Shown: one piece after another, positions 44,402-62,400 of the stretch
Layout: each line of letters begins with the position of its first letter
Position numbering within the stretch: the first letter of the stretch is position 1
DNA from: Oreohelix idahoensis
Lineage: Eukaryota; Mollusca; Gastropoda; Stylommatophora; Oreohelicidae
Assembly: GCA_024509875.1 (NCBI GenBank)
Contig: JAMPIV010005822.1
Location: 1-64,000, forward strand
Reading direction: 5' to 3'
DNA: 64,000 bases
The notes under the pieces: generated by a model
Databases searched by the model: none
Told to the model about the DNA's origin: nothing
Seen by the model: the letters and a program-made list of their open reading frames with translations, nothing else
Program-made: the position numbers and the translations under genes

Positions 44402-47400
44402 CACACAACTAAACAATCCTATCTGGTAGCTGACATCTGTCATTAACTACACAACAAGTACTAACACAACTAAACAATCCTATCTGGTAGCTGACATCTG
44501 TCATTAACAACACAACAAGTACTAACACAACTAAACAATCCTATCTGGTAGCTGACATCTGTCATTAACAACACAACAAGTACTAACACAACTAAACAAT
44601 CCTATCTGGTAGCTGACATCTGTCATTAACAACACAACAAGTACTAACACAACTAAACAATCCTATCTGGTAGCTGACATCTGTCATTAACAACACAACA
44701 AGTACTAACACAACTAAACAATCCTATCTGGTAGCTGACATCTGTCATTAACAACACAACAAGTACTAACACAACTAAACAATCCTATCTGGTAGCTGAC
44801 ATCTGTCATTAACAACACAACAAGTACTAACACAACTAAACAATCCTATCTGGTAGCTGACATCTGTCATTAACAACACAACAAGTACTAACACAACTAA
44901 ACAATCCTATCTGGTAGCTGACATCTGTCATTAACAACACAACAAGTACTAACACAACTAAACAATCCTATCTGGTAGCTGACATCTGTCATTAACAACA
45001 CAACAAGTACTAACACAACTAAACAATCCTATCTGGTAGCTGACATCTGTCATTAACAACACAACAAGTACTAACACAACTAAACAATCCTATCTGGTAG
45101 CTGACATCTGTCATTAACAACACAACAAGTACTAACACAACTAAACAATCCTATCTGGTAGCTGACATCTGTCATTAACAACACAACAAGTACTAACAAC
45201 ACAACTAAACAATCCTATCTGGTAGCTGACATCTGTCATTAACAACACAACAAGTACTAACACAACTAAACAATCCTATCTGGTAGCTGACATCTGTCAT
45301 TAACAACACAACAAGTACTAACACAACTAAACAATCCTATCTGGTAGCTGACATCTGTCATTAACAACACAACAAGTACTAACACAACTAAACAATCCTA
45401 TCTGGTAGCTGACATCTGTCATTAACAACGACAACACAACAAGCAGTACTAACACAACTAAACAATCCTATCTGGTAGCTGACATCTGTCATTAACAACA
45501 CAACAAGTACTAACACAACTAAACAATCCTATCTGGTAGCTGACATCTGTCATTAACAACACAACAAGTACTAACACAACTAAACAATCCTATCTGGTAG
45601 CTGACATCTGTCATTAACAACACAACAAGTACTAACACAACTAAACAATCCTATCTGGTAGCTGACATCTGTCATTAACAACACAACAAGTACTAACACA
45701 ACTAAACAATCCTATCTGGTAGCTGACATCTGTCATTAACAACACAACAAGTACTAACACAACTAAACAATCCTATCTGGTAGCTGACATCTGTCATTAA
45801 CAACACAACAAGTACTAACACAACTAAACAATCCTATCTGGTAGCTGACATCTGTCATTAACAACACAACAAGTACTAACACAACTAAACAATCCTATCT
45901 GGTAGCTGACATCTGTCATTAACAACACAACAAGTACTAACACAACTAAACAATCCTATCTGGTAGCTGACATCTGTCATTAACAACACAACAAGTACTA
46001 ACACAACTAAACAATCCTATCTGGTAGCTGACATCTGTCATTAACAACACAACAAGTACTAACACAACTAAACAATCCTATCTGGTAGCTGACATCTGTC
46101 ATTAACAACACAACAAGTACTAACACAACTAAACAATCCTATCTGGTAGCTGACATCTGTCATTAACAACACAACAAGTACTAACACAACTAAACATCCC
46201 TATCTGGTAGCTGACATCTGTCATTAACAACACAACAAGTACTAACACAACTAAACAATCCTATCTGGTAGCTGACATCTGTCATTAACAACACAACAAG
46301 TACTAACACAACTAAACAATCCTATCTGGTAGCTGACATCTGTCATTAACAACACAACAAGTACTAACACAACTAAACAATCCTATCTGGTAGCTGACAT
46401 CTGTCATTAACAACACAACAAGTACTAACACAACTAAACAATCCTATCTGGTAGCTGACATCTGTCATTAACAACACAACAAGTACTAACACAACTAAAC
46501 AATCCTATCTGGTAGCTGACATCTGTCATTAACAACACAACAAGTACTAACACAACTAAACAATCCTATCTGGTAGCTGACATCTGTCATTAACAACACA
46601 ACAAGTACTAACACAACTAAACAATCCTATCTGGTAGCTGACATCTGTCATTAACAACACAACAAGTACTAACACAACTAAACAATCCTATCTGGTAGCT
46701 GACATCTGTCATTAACAACACAACAAGTACTAACACAACTAAACAATCCTATCTGGTAGCTGACATCTGTCATTAACTACACAACAAGTACTAACACAAC
46801 TAAACAATCCTATCTGGTAGCTGACATCTGTCATTAACAACACAACAAGTACTAACACAACTAAACAATCCTATCTGGTAGCTGACATCTGTCATTAACA
46901 ACACAACAAGTACTAACACAACTAAACAATCCTATCTGGTAGCTGACATCTGTCATTAACAACACAACAAGTACTAACACAACTAAACAATCCTATCTGG
47001 TAGCTGACATCTGTCATTAACAACACAACAAGTACTAACACAACTAAACAATCCTATCTGGTAGCTGACATCTGTCATTAACAACACAACACGTACTAAC
47101 ACAACTAAACAATCCTATCTGGTAGCTGACATCTGTCATTAACAACACAACAAGTACTAACACAACTAAACAATCCTATCTGGTAGCTGACATCTGTCAT
47201 TAACAACACAACAAGTACTAACACAACTAAACAATCCTATCTGGTAGCTGACATCTGTCATTAACAACACAACAAGTACTAACACAACTAAACAATCCTA
47301 TCTGGTAGCTGACATCTGTCATTAACAACACAACAAGTACTAACACAACTAAACAATCCTATCTGGTAGCTGACATCTGTCATTAACAACACAACAAGTA

Positions 47401-50400
47401 CTAACACAACTAAACAATCCTATCTGGTAGCTGACATCTGTCATTAACAACACAACAAGTACTAACACAACTAAACAATCCTATCTGGTAGCTGACATCT
47501 GTCATTAACAACACAACAAGTACTAACACAACTAAACAATCCTATCTGGTAGCTGACATCTGTCATTAACAACACAACAAGTACTAACACAACTAAACAA
47601 TCCTATCTGGTAGCTGACATCTGTCATTAACAACACAACAAGTACTAACACAACTAAACAATCCTATCTGGTAGCTGACATCGGTCATTAACAACACAAC
47701 AAGTACTAACACAACTAAACAATCCTATCTGGTAGCTGACATCTGTCATTAACAACACAACAAGTACTAACACAACTAAACAATCCTATCTGGTAGCTGA
47801 CATCTGTCATTAACAACACAACAAGTACTAACACAACTAAACAATCCTATCTGGTAGCTGACATCTGTCATTAACAACACAACAAGTACTAACACAACTA
47901 AACAATCCTATCTGGTAGCTGACATCTGTCATTAACAACACAACAAGTACTAACACAACTAAACAATCCTATCTGGTAGCTGACATCTGTCATTAACAAC
48001 ACAACAAGTACTAACACAACTAAACAATCCTATCTGGTAGCTGACATCTGTCATTAACAACACAACAAGTACTAACACAACTAAACAATCCTATCTGGTA
48101 GCTGACATCTGTCATTAACAACACAACAAGTACTAACACAACTAAACAATCCTATCTGGTAGCTGACATCTGTCATTAACAACACACAACAAGTACTAAC
48201 ACAACTAAACAATCCTATCTGGTAGCTGACATCTGTCATAACAACACAACAAGTACTAACACAACTAAACAATCCTATCTGGTAGCTGACATCTGTCATT
48301 AACAACACAACAAGTACTAACACAACTAAACAATCCTATCTGGTAGCTGACATCTGTCATTAACAACACAACAAGTACTAACACAACTAAACAATCCTAT
48401 CTGGTAGCTGACATCTGTCATTAACAACACAACAAGTACTAACACAACTAAACAATCCTATCTGGTAGCTGACATCTGTCATTAACAACACAACAAGTAC
48501 TAACACAACTAAACAATCCTATCTGGTAGCTGACATCTGTCATTAACAACACAACAAGTACTAACACAACTAAACAATCCTATCTGGTAGCTGACATCTG
48601 TCATTAACAACACAACAAGTACTAACACAACTAAACAATCCTATCTGGTAGCTGACATCTGTCATTAACAACACAACAAGTACTAAACAATCCTATCTGG
48701 TAGCTGACATCTGTCATTAACAACACAACAAGTACTAACACAACTAAACAATCCTATCTGGTAGCTGACATCTGTCATTAACAACACAACAAGTACTAAC
48801 ACAACTAAACAATCCTATCTGGTAGCTGACATCTGTCATTAACAACACAACAAGTACTAACACAACTAAACAATCCTATCTGGTAGCTGACATCTGTCAT
48901 TAACAACACAACAAGTACTAACACAACTAAACAATCCTATCTGGTAGCTGACATCTGTCATTAACAACACAACAAGTACTAACACAACTAAACAATCCTA
49001 TCTGGTAGCTGACATCTGTCATTAACAACACAACAAGTACTAACACAACTAAACAATCCTATCTGGTAGCTGACATCTGTCATTAACAACACAACAAGTA
49101 CTAACACAACTAAACAATCCTATCTGGTAGCTGACATCTGTCATTAACAACACAACAAGTACTACTAACACAACTAAACAATCCTATCTGGTAGCTGACA
49201 TCTGTCATTAACAACACAACAAGTACTAACACAACTAAACAATCCTATCTGGTAGCTGACATCTGTCATTAACAACACAACAAGTACTAACACAACTAAA
49301 CAATCCTATCTGGTAGCTGACATCTGTCATTAACAACACAACAAGTACTAACACAACTAAACAATCCTATCTGGTAGCTGACATCTGTCATTAACAACAC
49401 AACAAGTACTAACACAACTAAACAATCCTATCTGGTAGCTGACATCTGTCATTAACAACACAACAAGTACTAACACAACTAAACAATCCTATCTGGTAGC
49501 TGACATCTGTCATTAACAACACAACAAGTACTAACACAACTAAACAATCCTATCTGGTAGCTGACATCTGTCATTAACAACACAACAAGTACTAACACAA
49601 CTAAACAATCCTATCTGGTAGCTGACATCTGTCATTAACAACACAACAAGTACTAACACAACTAAACAATCCTATCTGGTAGCTGACATCTGTCATTAAC
49701 AACACAACAAGTACTAACACAACTAAACAATCCTATCTGGTAGCTGACATCTGTCATTAACAACACAACAAGTACTAACACAACTAAACAATCCTATCTG
49801 GTAGCTGACATCTGTCATTAACAACACAACAAGTACTAACACAACTAAACAATCCTATCTGGTAGCTGACATCTGTCATTAAAAACACAACAAGTACTAA
49901 CACAACTAAACAATCCTATCTGGTAGCTGACATCTGTCATTAACAACACAACAAGTACTAACACAACTAAACAATCCTATCTGGTAGCTGACATCTGTCA
50001 TTAACAACACAACAAGTACTAACACAACTAAACAATCCTATCTGGTAGCTGACATCTGTCATTAACAACACAACAAGTACTAACACAACTAAACAATCCT
50101 ATCTGGTAGCTGACATCTGTCATTAACAACACAACAAGTACTAACACAACTAAACAATCCTATCTGGTAGCTGACATCTGTCATTAACAACACAACAAGT
50201 ACTAACACAACTAAACAATCCTATCTGGTAGCTGACATCTGTCATTAACAACACAACAAGTACTAACACAACTAAACAATCCTATCTGGTAGCTGACATC
50301 TGTCATTAACAACACAACAAGTACTAACACAACTAAACAATCCTATCTGGTAGCTGACATCTGTCATTAACAACACAACAAGTACTAACACAACTAAACA

Positions 50401-53400
50401 ATCCTATCTGGTAGCTGACATCTGTCATTAACAACACAACAAGTACTAACACAACTAAACAATCCTATCTGGTAGCTGACATCTGTCATTAACAACACAA
50501 CAAGTACTAACACAACTAAACAATCCTATCTGGTAGCTGACATCTGTCATTAACAACACAACAAGTACTAACACAACTAAACAATCCTATCTGGTAGCTG
50601 ACATCTGTCATTAACAACACAACAAGTACTAACACAACTAAACAATCCTATCTGAGAGCTGACATCTGTCATTAACAACACAACAAGTACTAACACAACT
50701 AAACAATCCTATCTGGTAGCTGACATCTGTCATTAACAACACAACAAGTACTAACACAACTAAACAATCCTATCTGGTAGCTGACATCTGTCATTAACAA
50801 CACAACAAGTACTAACACAACTAAACAATCCTATCTGGTAGCTGACATCTGTCATTAACAACACAACAAGTACTAACACAACTAAACAATCCTATCTGGT
50901 AGCTGACATCTGTCATTAACAACACAACAAGTACTAACACAACTAAACAATCCTATCTGGTAGCTGACATCTGTCATTAACAACACAACAAGTACTAACA
51001 CAACTAAACAATCCTATCTGGTAGCTGACATCTGTCATTAACAACACAACAAGTACTAACACAACTAAACAATCCTATCTGGTAGCTGACATCTGTCATT
51101 AACAACACAACAAGTACTAACACAACTAAACAATCCTATCTGGTAGCTGACATCTGTCATTAACAACACAACAAGTACTAACACAACTAAACAATCCTAT
51201 CTGGTAGCTGACATCTGTCATTAACAACACAACAAGTACTAACACAACTAAACAATCCTATCTGGTAGCTGACATCTGTCATTAACAACACAACAAGTAC
51301 TAACACAACTAAACAATCCTATCTGGTAGCTGACATCTGTCATTAACAACACAACAAGTACTAACACAACTAAACAATCCTATCTGGTAGCTGACATCTG
51401 TCATTAACAACACAACAAGTACTAACACAACTAAACAATCCTATCTGGTAGCTGACATCTGTCATTAACAACACAACAAGTACTAACACAACTAAACAAT
51501 CCTATCTGGTAGCTGACATCTGTCATTAACAACACAACAAGTACTAACACAACTAACACAACTAAACAATCCTATCTGGTAGCTGACATCTGTCATTAAC
51601 AACACAACAAGTACTAACACAACTAAACAATCCTATCTGGTAGCTGACATCTGTCATTAACAACACAACAAGTACTAACACAACTAAACAATCCTATCTG
51701 GTAGCTGACATCTGTCATTAACAACACAACAAGTACTAACACAACTAAACAATCCTATCTGGTAGCTGACATCTGTCATTAACAACACAACAAGTACTAA
51801 CACAACTAAACAATCCTATCTGGTAGCTGACATCTGTCATTAACAACACAACAAGTACTAACACAACTAAACAATCCTATCTGGTAGCTGACATCTGTCA
51901 TTAACAACACAACAAGTACTAACACAACTAAACAATCCTATCTGGTAGCTGACATCTGTCATTAACAACACAACAAGTACTAACACAACTAAACAATCCT
52001 ATCTGGTAGCTGACATCTGTCATTAACAACACAACAAGTACTAACACAACTAAACAATCCTATCTGGTAGCTGACATCTGTCATTAACAACACAACAAGT
52101 ACTAACACAACTAAACAATCCTATCTGGTAGCTGACATCTGTCATTAACAACACAACAAGTACTAACACAACTAAACAATCCTATCTGGTAGCTGACATC
52201 TGTCATTAACAACACAACAAGTACTAACACAACTAAACAATCCTATCTGGTAGCTGACATCTGTCATTAACAACACAACAAGTACTAACACAACTAAACA
52301 ATCCTATCTGGTAGCTGACATCTGTCATTAACAACACAACAAGTACTAACACAACTAAACAATCCTATCTGGTAGCTGACATCTGTCATTAACAACACAA
52401 CAAGTACTAACACAACTAAACAATCCTATCTGGTAGCTGACATCTGTCATTAACAACACAACAAGTACTAACACAACTAAACAATCCTATCTGGTAGCTG
52501 ACATCTGTCATTAACAAAACAACAAGTACTAACACAACTAAACAATCCTATCTGGTAGCTGACATCTGTCATTAACAACACAACAAGTACTAACACAACT
52601 AAACAATCCTATCTGGTAGCTGACATCTGTCATTAACAACACAACAAGTACTAACACAACTAAACAATCCTATCTGGTAGCTGACATCTGTCATTCACAA
52701 CACAACAAGTACTAACACAACTAAACAATCCTATCTGGTAGCTGACATCTGTCATTAACAACACAACAAGTACTAACACAACTAAACAATCCTATCTGGT
52801 AGCTGACATCTGTCATTAACAACACAACAAGTACTAACACAACTAAACAATCCTATCTGGTAGCTGACATCTGTCATTAACAACACAACAAGTACTAACA
52901 CAACTAAACAATCCTATCTGGTAGCTGACATCTGTCATTAACAACACAACAAGTACTAACACAACTAAACAATCCTATCTGGTAGCTGACATCTGTCATT
53001 AACAACACAACAAGTACTAACACAACTAAACAATCCTATCTGGTAGCTGACATCTGTCATTAACAACACAACAAGTACTAACACAACTAAACAATCCTAT
53101 CTGGTAGCTGACATCTGTCATTAACAACACAACAAGTACTAACACAACTAAACAATCCTATCTGGTAGCTGACATCTGTCACTAACAACACAACAAGTAC
53201 TAACACAACTAAACAATCCTATCTGGTAGCTGACATCTGTCATTAACAACACAACAAGTACTAACACAACTAAACAATCCTATCTGGTAGCTGACATCTG
53301 TCATTAACAACACAACAAGTACTAACACAACTAAACAATCCTATCTGGTAGCTGACATCTGTCATTAACAACACAACAAGTACTAACACAACTAAACAAT

Positions 53401-56400
53401 CCTATCTGGTAGCTGACATCTGTCATTAACAACACAACAAGTACTAACACAACTAAACAATCCTATCTGGTAGCTGACATCTGTCATTAACAACACAACA
53501 AGTACTAACACAACTAAACAATCCTATCTGGTAGCTGACATCTGTCATTAACAACACAACAAGTACTAACACAACTAAACAATCCTATCTGGTAGCTGAC
53601 ATCTGTCATTAACAACACAACAAGTACTAACACAACTAAACAATCCTATCTGGTAGCTGACATCTGTCATTAACAACAACAACAAGTACTAACACAACTA
53701 AACAATCCTATCTGGTAGCTGACATCTGTACAACTAAACAATCCTATCTGGTAGCTGACATCTGTCATTAACAACACAACAAGTACTAACACAACTAAAC
53801 AATCCTATCTGGTAGCTGACATCTGTCATTAACAACACAACAAGTACTAACACAACTAAACAATCCTATCTGGTAGCTGACATCTGTCATTAACAACACA
53901 ACAAGTACTAACACAACTAAACAATCCTATCTGGTAGCTGACATCTGTCATTAACAACACAACAAGTACTAACACAACTAAACAATCCTATCTGGTAGCT
54001 GACATCTGTCATTAACAACACAACAAGTACTAACACAACTAAACAATCCTATCTGGTAGCTGACATCTGTCATTAACTACCACAACAAGTACTAACACAA
54101 CTAAACAATCCTATCTGGTAGCTGACATCTGTCATTAACAACACAACAAGTACTAACACAACTAAACAATCCTATCTGGTAGCTGACATCTGTCATTAAC
54201 ACAACAAGTACTAACACAACTAAACAATCCTATCTGGTAGCTGACATCTGTCATTAACAACACAACAAGTACTAACACAACTAAACAATCCTATCTGGTA
54301 GCTGACATCTGTCATTAACAACACAACAAGTACTAACACAACTAAACAATCCTATCTGGTAGCTGACATCTGTCATTAACAACACAACAAGTACTAACAC
54401 AACTAAACAATCCTATCTGGTAGCTGACATCTGTCATTAACAACACAACAAGTACTAACACAACTAAACAATCCTATCTGGTAGCTGACATCTGTCATTA
54501 ACAACACAACAAGTACTAACACAACTAAACAATCCTATCTGGTAGCTGACATCTGTCATTAACAACACAACAAGTACTAACACAACTAAACAATCCTATC
54601 TGGTAGCTGACATCTGTCATTAACAACACAACAAGTACTAACACAACTAAACAATCCTATCTGGTAGCTGACATCTGTCATTAACAACACAACAAGTACT
54701 AACACAACTAAACAATCCTATCTGGTAGCTGACATCTGTCATTAACAACACAACAAGTACTAACACAACTAAACAATCCTATCTGGTAGCTGACATCTGT
54801 CATTAACAACACAACAAGTACTAACACAACTAAACAATCCTATCTGGTAGCTGACATGGTAGCTGACATCTGTCATTAACAACACAACAAGTACTAACAC
54901 AACTAAACAATCCTATCTGGTAGCTGACATCTGTCATTAACAACACAACAAGTACTAACACAACTAAACAATCCTATCTGGTAGCTGACATCTGTCATTA
55001 ACAACACAACAAGTACTAACACAACTAAACAATCCTATCTGGTAGCTGACATCTGTCATTAACTACGACAACACAACAAGTACTAACACAACTAAACAAT
55101 CCTATCTGGTAGCTGACATCTGTCATTAACAACACAACAAGTACTAACACAACTAAACAATCCTATCTGGTAGCTGACATCTGTCATTAACAACACAACA
55201 AGTACTAACACAACTAAACAATCCTATCTGGTAGCTGACATCTGTCATTAACAACACAACAAGTACTAACACAACTAAACAATCCTATCTGGTAGCTGAC
55301 ATCTGTCATTAACAACACAACAAGTACTAACACAACTAAACAATCCTATCTGGTAGCTGACATCTGTCATTAACAACACAACAAGTACTAACACAACTAA
55401 ACAATCCTATCTGGTAGCTGACATCTGTCATTAACAACACAACAAGTACTAACACAACTAAACAATCCTATCTGGTAGCTGACATCTGTCATTAACAACA
55501 CAACAAGTACTAACACAACTAAACAATCCTATCTGGTAGCTGACATCTGTCATTAACAACACAACAAGTACTAACACAACTAAACAATCCTATCTGGTAG
55601 CTGACATCTGTCATTAACAACACACAACAAGTACTAACACAACTAAACAATCCTATCTGGTAGCTGACATCTGTCATTAACAACACAACAAGTACTAACA
55701 CAACTAAACAATCCTATCTGGTAGCTGACATCTGTCATTAACAACACAACAAGTACTAACACAACTAAACAATCCTATCTGGTAGCTGACATCTGTCATT
55801 AACAACACAACAAGTACTAACACAACTAAACAATCCTATCTGGTAGCTGACATCTGTCATTAACAACACAACAAGTACTACACAACTAAACAATCCTATC
55901 TGGTAGCTGACATCTGTCATTAACAACACAACAAGTACTAACACAACTAAACAATCCTATCTGGTAGCTGACATCTGTCATTAACAACACAACAAGTACT
56001 AACACAACTAAACAATCCTATCTGGTAGCTGACATCTGTCATTAACAACACAACAAGTACTAACACAACTAAACAATCCTATCTGGTAGCTGACATCTGT
56101 CATTAACAACACAACAAGTACTAACACAACTAAACAATCCTATCTGTCATTAACAACACAACAAGTACTAACACAACTAAACAATCCTATCTGGTAGCTG
56201 ACATCTGTCATTAACAACACAACAAGTACTAACACAACTAAACAATCCTATCTGGTAGCTGACATCTGTCATTAACAACACAACAAGTACTAACACAACT
56301 AAACAATCCTATCTGGTAGCTGACATCTGTCATTAACAACACAACAAGTACTAACACAACTAAACAATCCTATCTGGTAGCTGACATCTGTCATTAACAA

Positions 56401-59400
56401 CACAACAAGTACTAACACAACTAAACAATCCTATCTGGTAGCTGACATCTGTCATTAACAACACAACAAGTACTAACACAACTAAACAATCCTATCTGGT
56501 AGCTGACATCTGTCATTTACTACACAACAAGTACTAACACAACTAAACAATCCTATCTGGTAGCTGACATCTGTCATTAACAACACAACAAGTACTAACA
56601 CAACTAAACAATCCTATCTGGTAGCTGACATCTGTCATTAACAACACAACAAGTACTAACACAACTAAACAATCCTATCTGGTAGCTGACATCTGTCATT
56701 AACAACACAACAAGTACTAACACAACTAAACAATCCTATCTGGTAGCTGACATCTGTCATTAACAACACAACAAGTACTAACACAACTAAACAATCCTAT
56801 CTGGTAGCTGACATCTGTCATTAACAACACAACAAGTACTAACACAACTAAACAATCCTATCTGGTAGCTGACATCTGTCATTAACAACACAACAAGTAC
56901 TAACACAACTAAACAATCCTATCTGGTAGCTGACATCTGTCATTAACAACACAACAAGTACTAACACAACTAAACAATCCTATCTGGTAGCTGACATCTG
57001 TCATTAACAACACAACAAGTACTAACACAACTAAACAATCCTATCTGGTAGCTGACATCTGTCATTAACAAAACAACAAGTACTAACACAACTAAACAAT
57101 CCTATCTGGTAGCTGACATCTGTCATTAACAACACAACAAGTACTAACACAACTAAACAATCCTATCTGGTAGCTGACATCTGTCATTAACAACACAACA
57201 AGTACTAACACAACTAAACAATCCTATCTGGTAGCTGACATCTGTCATTAACAACACAACAAGTACTAACACAACTAAACAATCCTATCTGGTAGCTGAC
57301 ATCTGTCATTAACAACACAACAAGTACTAACACAACTAAACAATCCTATCTGGTAGCTGACATCTGTCATTAACAACACAACAAGTACTAACACAACTAA
57401 ACAATCCTATCTGGTAGCTGACATCTGTCATTAACAACACAACAAGTACTAACACAACTAAACAATCCTATCTGGTAGCTGACATCTGTCATTAACTACA
57501 CAACAAGTACTAACACAACTAAACAATCCTATCTGGTAGCTGACATCTGTCATTAACAACACAACAAGTACTAACACAACTAAACAATCCTATCTGGTAG
57601 CTGACATCTGTCATTAACAACACAACAAGTACTAACACAACTAAACAATCCTATCTGGTAGCTGACATCTGTCATTAACAACACAACAATCCTATCTGGT
57701 AGCTGACATCTGTCATTAACAACACAACAAGTACTAACACAACTAAACAATCCTATCTGGTAGCTGACATCTGTCATTAACAACACAACAAGTACTAACA
57801 CAACTAAACAATCCTATCTGGTAGCTGACATCTGTCATTAACAACACAACAAGTACTAACACAACTAAACAATCCTATCTGGTAGCTGACATCTGTCATT
57901 AACAACACAACAAGTACTAACACAACTAAACAATCCTATCTGGTAGCTGACATCTGTCATTAACAACACAACAAGTACTAACACAACTAAACAATCCTAT
58001 CTGGTAGCTGACATCTGTCATTAACAACACAACAAGTACTAACACAACTAAACAATCCTATCTGGTAGCTGACATCTGTCATTAACAACACAACAAGTAC
58101 TAACACAACTAAACAATCCTATCTGGTAGCTGACATCTGTCATTAACAACACAACAAGTACTAACACAACTAAACAATCCTATCTGGTAGCTGACATCTG
58201 TCATAAACGAAGACAACACAACAAGTACTAACACAACTAAACAATCCTATCTGGTAGCTGACATCTGTCATTAACAACACAACAAGTACTAACACAACTA
58301 AACAATCCTATCTGGTAGCTGACATCTGTCATTAACAACACAACAAGTACTAACACAACTAAACAATCCTATCTGGTAGCTGACATCTGTCATTAACAAC
58401 ACAACAAGTACTAACACAACTAAACAATCCTATCTGGTAGCTGACATCTGTCATTAACAACACAACAAGTACTAACACAACTAAACAATCCTATCTGGTA
58501 GCTGACATCTGTCATTAACAACACAACAAGTACTAACACAACTAAACAATCCTATCTGGTAGCTGACATCTGTCATTAATAACACAACAAGTACTAACAC
58601 AACTAAACAATCCTATCTGGTAGCTGACATCTGTCATTAACAACACAACAAGTACTAACACAACTAAACAATCCTATCTGGTAGCTGACATCTGTAATTA
58701 ACAACACAACAAGTACTAACACAACTAAACAATCCTATCTGGTAGCTGACATCTGTCATTAACAACACAACAAGTACTAACACAACTAAACAATCCTATC
58801 TGGTAGCTGACATCTGTCATTAACAACACAACAAGTACTAACACAACTAAACAATCCTATCTGGTAGCTGACATCTGTCATTAACAACACAATAAGTACT
58901 AACACAACTAAACAATCCTATCTGGTAGCTGACATCTGTCATTAACAACACAACAAGTACTAACACAACTAAACAATCCTATCTGGTAGCTGACATCTGT
59001 CATTAACAACACAACAAGTACTAACACAACTAAACAATCCTATCTGGTAGCTGACATCTGTCATTAACAACACAACAAGTACTAACACAACTAAACAATC
59101 CTATCTGGTAGCTGACATCTGTCATTAACAACACAACAAGTACTAACACAACTAAACAATCCTATCTGGTAGCTGACATCTGTCATTAACAACACAACAA
59201 GTACTAACACAACTAAACAATCCTATCTGGTAGCTGACATCTGTCATTAACAACACAACAAGTACTAACACAACTAAACAATCCTAAACAATCCTATCTG
59301 GTAGCTGACATCTGTCATTAACAACACAACAAGTACTAACACAACTAAACAATCCTATCTGGTAGCTGACATCTGTCATTAACAACACAACAAGTACTAA

Positions 59401-62400
59401 CACAACTAAACAATCCTATCTGGTAGCTGACATCTGTCATTAACAACACAACAAGTACTAACACAACTAAACAATCCTATCTGGTAGCTGACATCTGTCA
59501 TTAACAACACAACAAGTACTAACACAACTAAACAATCCTATCTGGTAGCTGACATCTGTCATTAACAACACAACAAGTACTAACACAACTAAACAATCCT
59601 ATCTGGTAGCTGACATCTGTCATTAACAACACAACAAGTACTAACACAACTAAACAATCCTATCTGGTAGCTGACATCTGTCATTAACAACACAACAAGT
59701 ACTAACACAACTAAACAATCCTATCTGGTAGCTGACATCTGTCATTAACAACACAACAAGTACTAACACAACTAAACAATCCTATCTGGTAGCTGACATC
59801 TGTCATTAACAACACAACAAGTACTAACACAACTAAACAATCCTATCTGGTAGCTGACATCTGTCATTAACAACACAACAAGTACTAACACAACTAAACA
59901 ATCCTATCTGGTAGCTGACATCTGTCATTAACAACACAACAAGTACTAACACAACTAAACAATCCTATCTGGTAGCTGACATCTGTCATTAACAACACAA
60001 CAAGTACTAACACAACTAAACAATCCTATCTGGTAGCTGACATCTGTCATTAACAACACAACAAGTACTAACACAACTAAACAATCCTATCTGGTAGCTG
60101 ACATCTGTCATTAACAACACAACAAGTACTAACACAACTAAACAATCCTATCTGGTAGCTGACATCTGTCATTAACCACACAACAAGTACTAACACAACT
60201 AAACAATCCTATCTGGTAGCTGACATCTGTCATTAACAACACAACAAGTACTAACACAACTAAACAATCCTATCTGGTAGCTGACATCTGTCATTAACCA
60301 CACAACAAGTACTAACACAACTAAACAATCCTATCTGGTAGCTGACATCTGTCATTAACAACACAACAAGTACTAACACAACTAAACAATCCTATCTGGT
60401 AGCTGACATCTGTCATTAACAACACAACAAGTACTAACACAACTAAACAATCCTATCTGGTAGCTGACATCTGTCATTAACAACACAACAAGTACTAACA
60501 CAACTAAACAATCCTATCTGGTAGCTGACATCTGTCATTAACAACACAACAAGTACTAACACAACTAAACAATCCTATCTGGTAGCTGACATCTGTCATT
60601 AACAACACAACAAGTACTAACACAACTAAACAATCCTATCTGGTAGCTGACATCTGTCATTAACAACACAACAAGTACTAACACAACTAAACAATCCTAT
60701 CTGGTAGCTGACAGCTGTCATTAACTACACAACAAGTACTAACACAACTAAACAATCCTATCTGGTAGCTGACATCTGTCATTAACAACACAACAAGTAC
60801 TAACACAACTAAACAATCCTATCTGGTAGCTGACATCTGTCATTAACAACACAACAAGTACTAACACAACTAAACAATCCTATCTGGTAGCTGACATCTG
60901 TCATTAACAACACAACAAGTACTAACACAACTAAACAATCCTATCTGGTAGCTGACATCTGTCATTAACAACACAACAAGTACTAACACAACTAAACAAT
61001 CCTATCTGGTAGCTGACATCTGTCATTAACAACACAACAAGTACTAACACAACTAAACAATCCTATCTGGTAGCTGACATCTGTCATTAACAACACAACA
61101 AGTACTAACACAACTAAACAATCCTATCTGGTAGCTGACATCTGTCATTAACAACACAACAAGTACTAACACAACTAAACAATCCTATCTGGTAGCTGAC
61201 ATCTGTCATTAACAACACAACATCTGTCATTAACAACACAACAAGTACTAACACAACTAAACAATCCTATCTGGTAGCTGACATCTGTCATTAACAACAC
61301 AACAAGTACTAACACAACTAAACAACTACTGACATCTGTCATTAAGTACTAAACTAAACAATCCTATCTGGTAGCTGACATCTGTCATTAACAACACAAC
61401 AAGTACTAACACAACTAAACAATCCTATCTGGTAGCTGACATCTGTCATTAACAACACAACAAGTACTAACACAACTAAACAATCCTATCTGGTAGCTGA
61501 CATCTGTCATTAACAACACAACAAGTACTAACACAACTAAACAATCCTATCTGGTAGCTGACATCTGTCATTAACAACACAACAAGTACTAACACAACTA
61601 AACAATCCTATCTGGTAGCTGACATCTGTCATTAACAACACAACAAGTACTAACACAACTAAACAATCCTATCTGGTAGCTGACATCTGTCATTAACAAC
61701 ACAACAAGTAGCTGACATCTGTCATTAACAACACAACAAGTACTAACACAACTATCTGGTAGCTGACATCTGTCATTAACAACACAACAAGTACTAACAC
61801 AACTAAACAATCCTATCTGGTAGCTGACATCTGTCATTAACAACACAACAAGTACTAACACAACTAAACAATCCTATCTGGTAGCTGACATCTGTCATTA
61901 ACAACACAACAAGTACTAACACAACTAAACAATCCTATCTGGTAGCTGACATCTGTCATTAACAAGTACTAACACAACAAGTACTAACACAACTAAACAA
62001 TCCTATCTGGTAGCTGACATCTGTCATTAACAACACAACAAGTACTAACACAACTAAACAATCCTATCTGGTAGCTGACATCTGTCATTAACAACACAAC
62101 AAGTACTAACACAACTAAACAATCCTATCTGGTAGCTGACATCTGTCATTAACAACATTAACAACACAACAAGTACTAACACAACTAAACAATCCTATCT
62201 GGTAGCTGACATCTGTCATTAACAACACAACAAGTACTAACACAACTAAACAATCCTATCTGGTAGCTGACATCTGTCATTAACAACACAACAAGTACTA
62301 ACACAACTAAACAATCCTATCTGGTGGTAGCTGACATCTGTCATTAACAACACAACAAGTACTAACACAACTAAACAATCCTATCTGGTAGCTGACATCT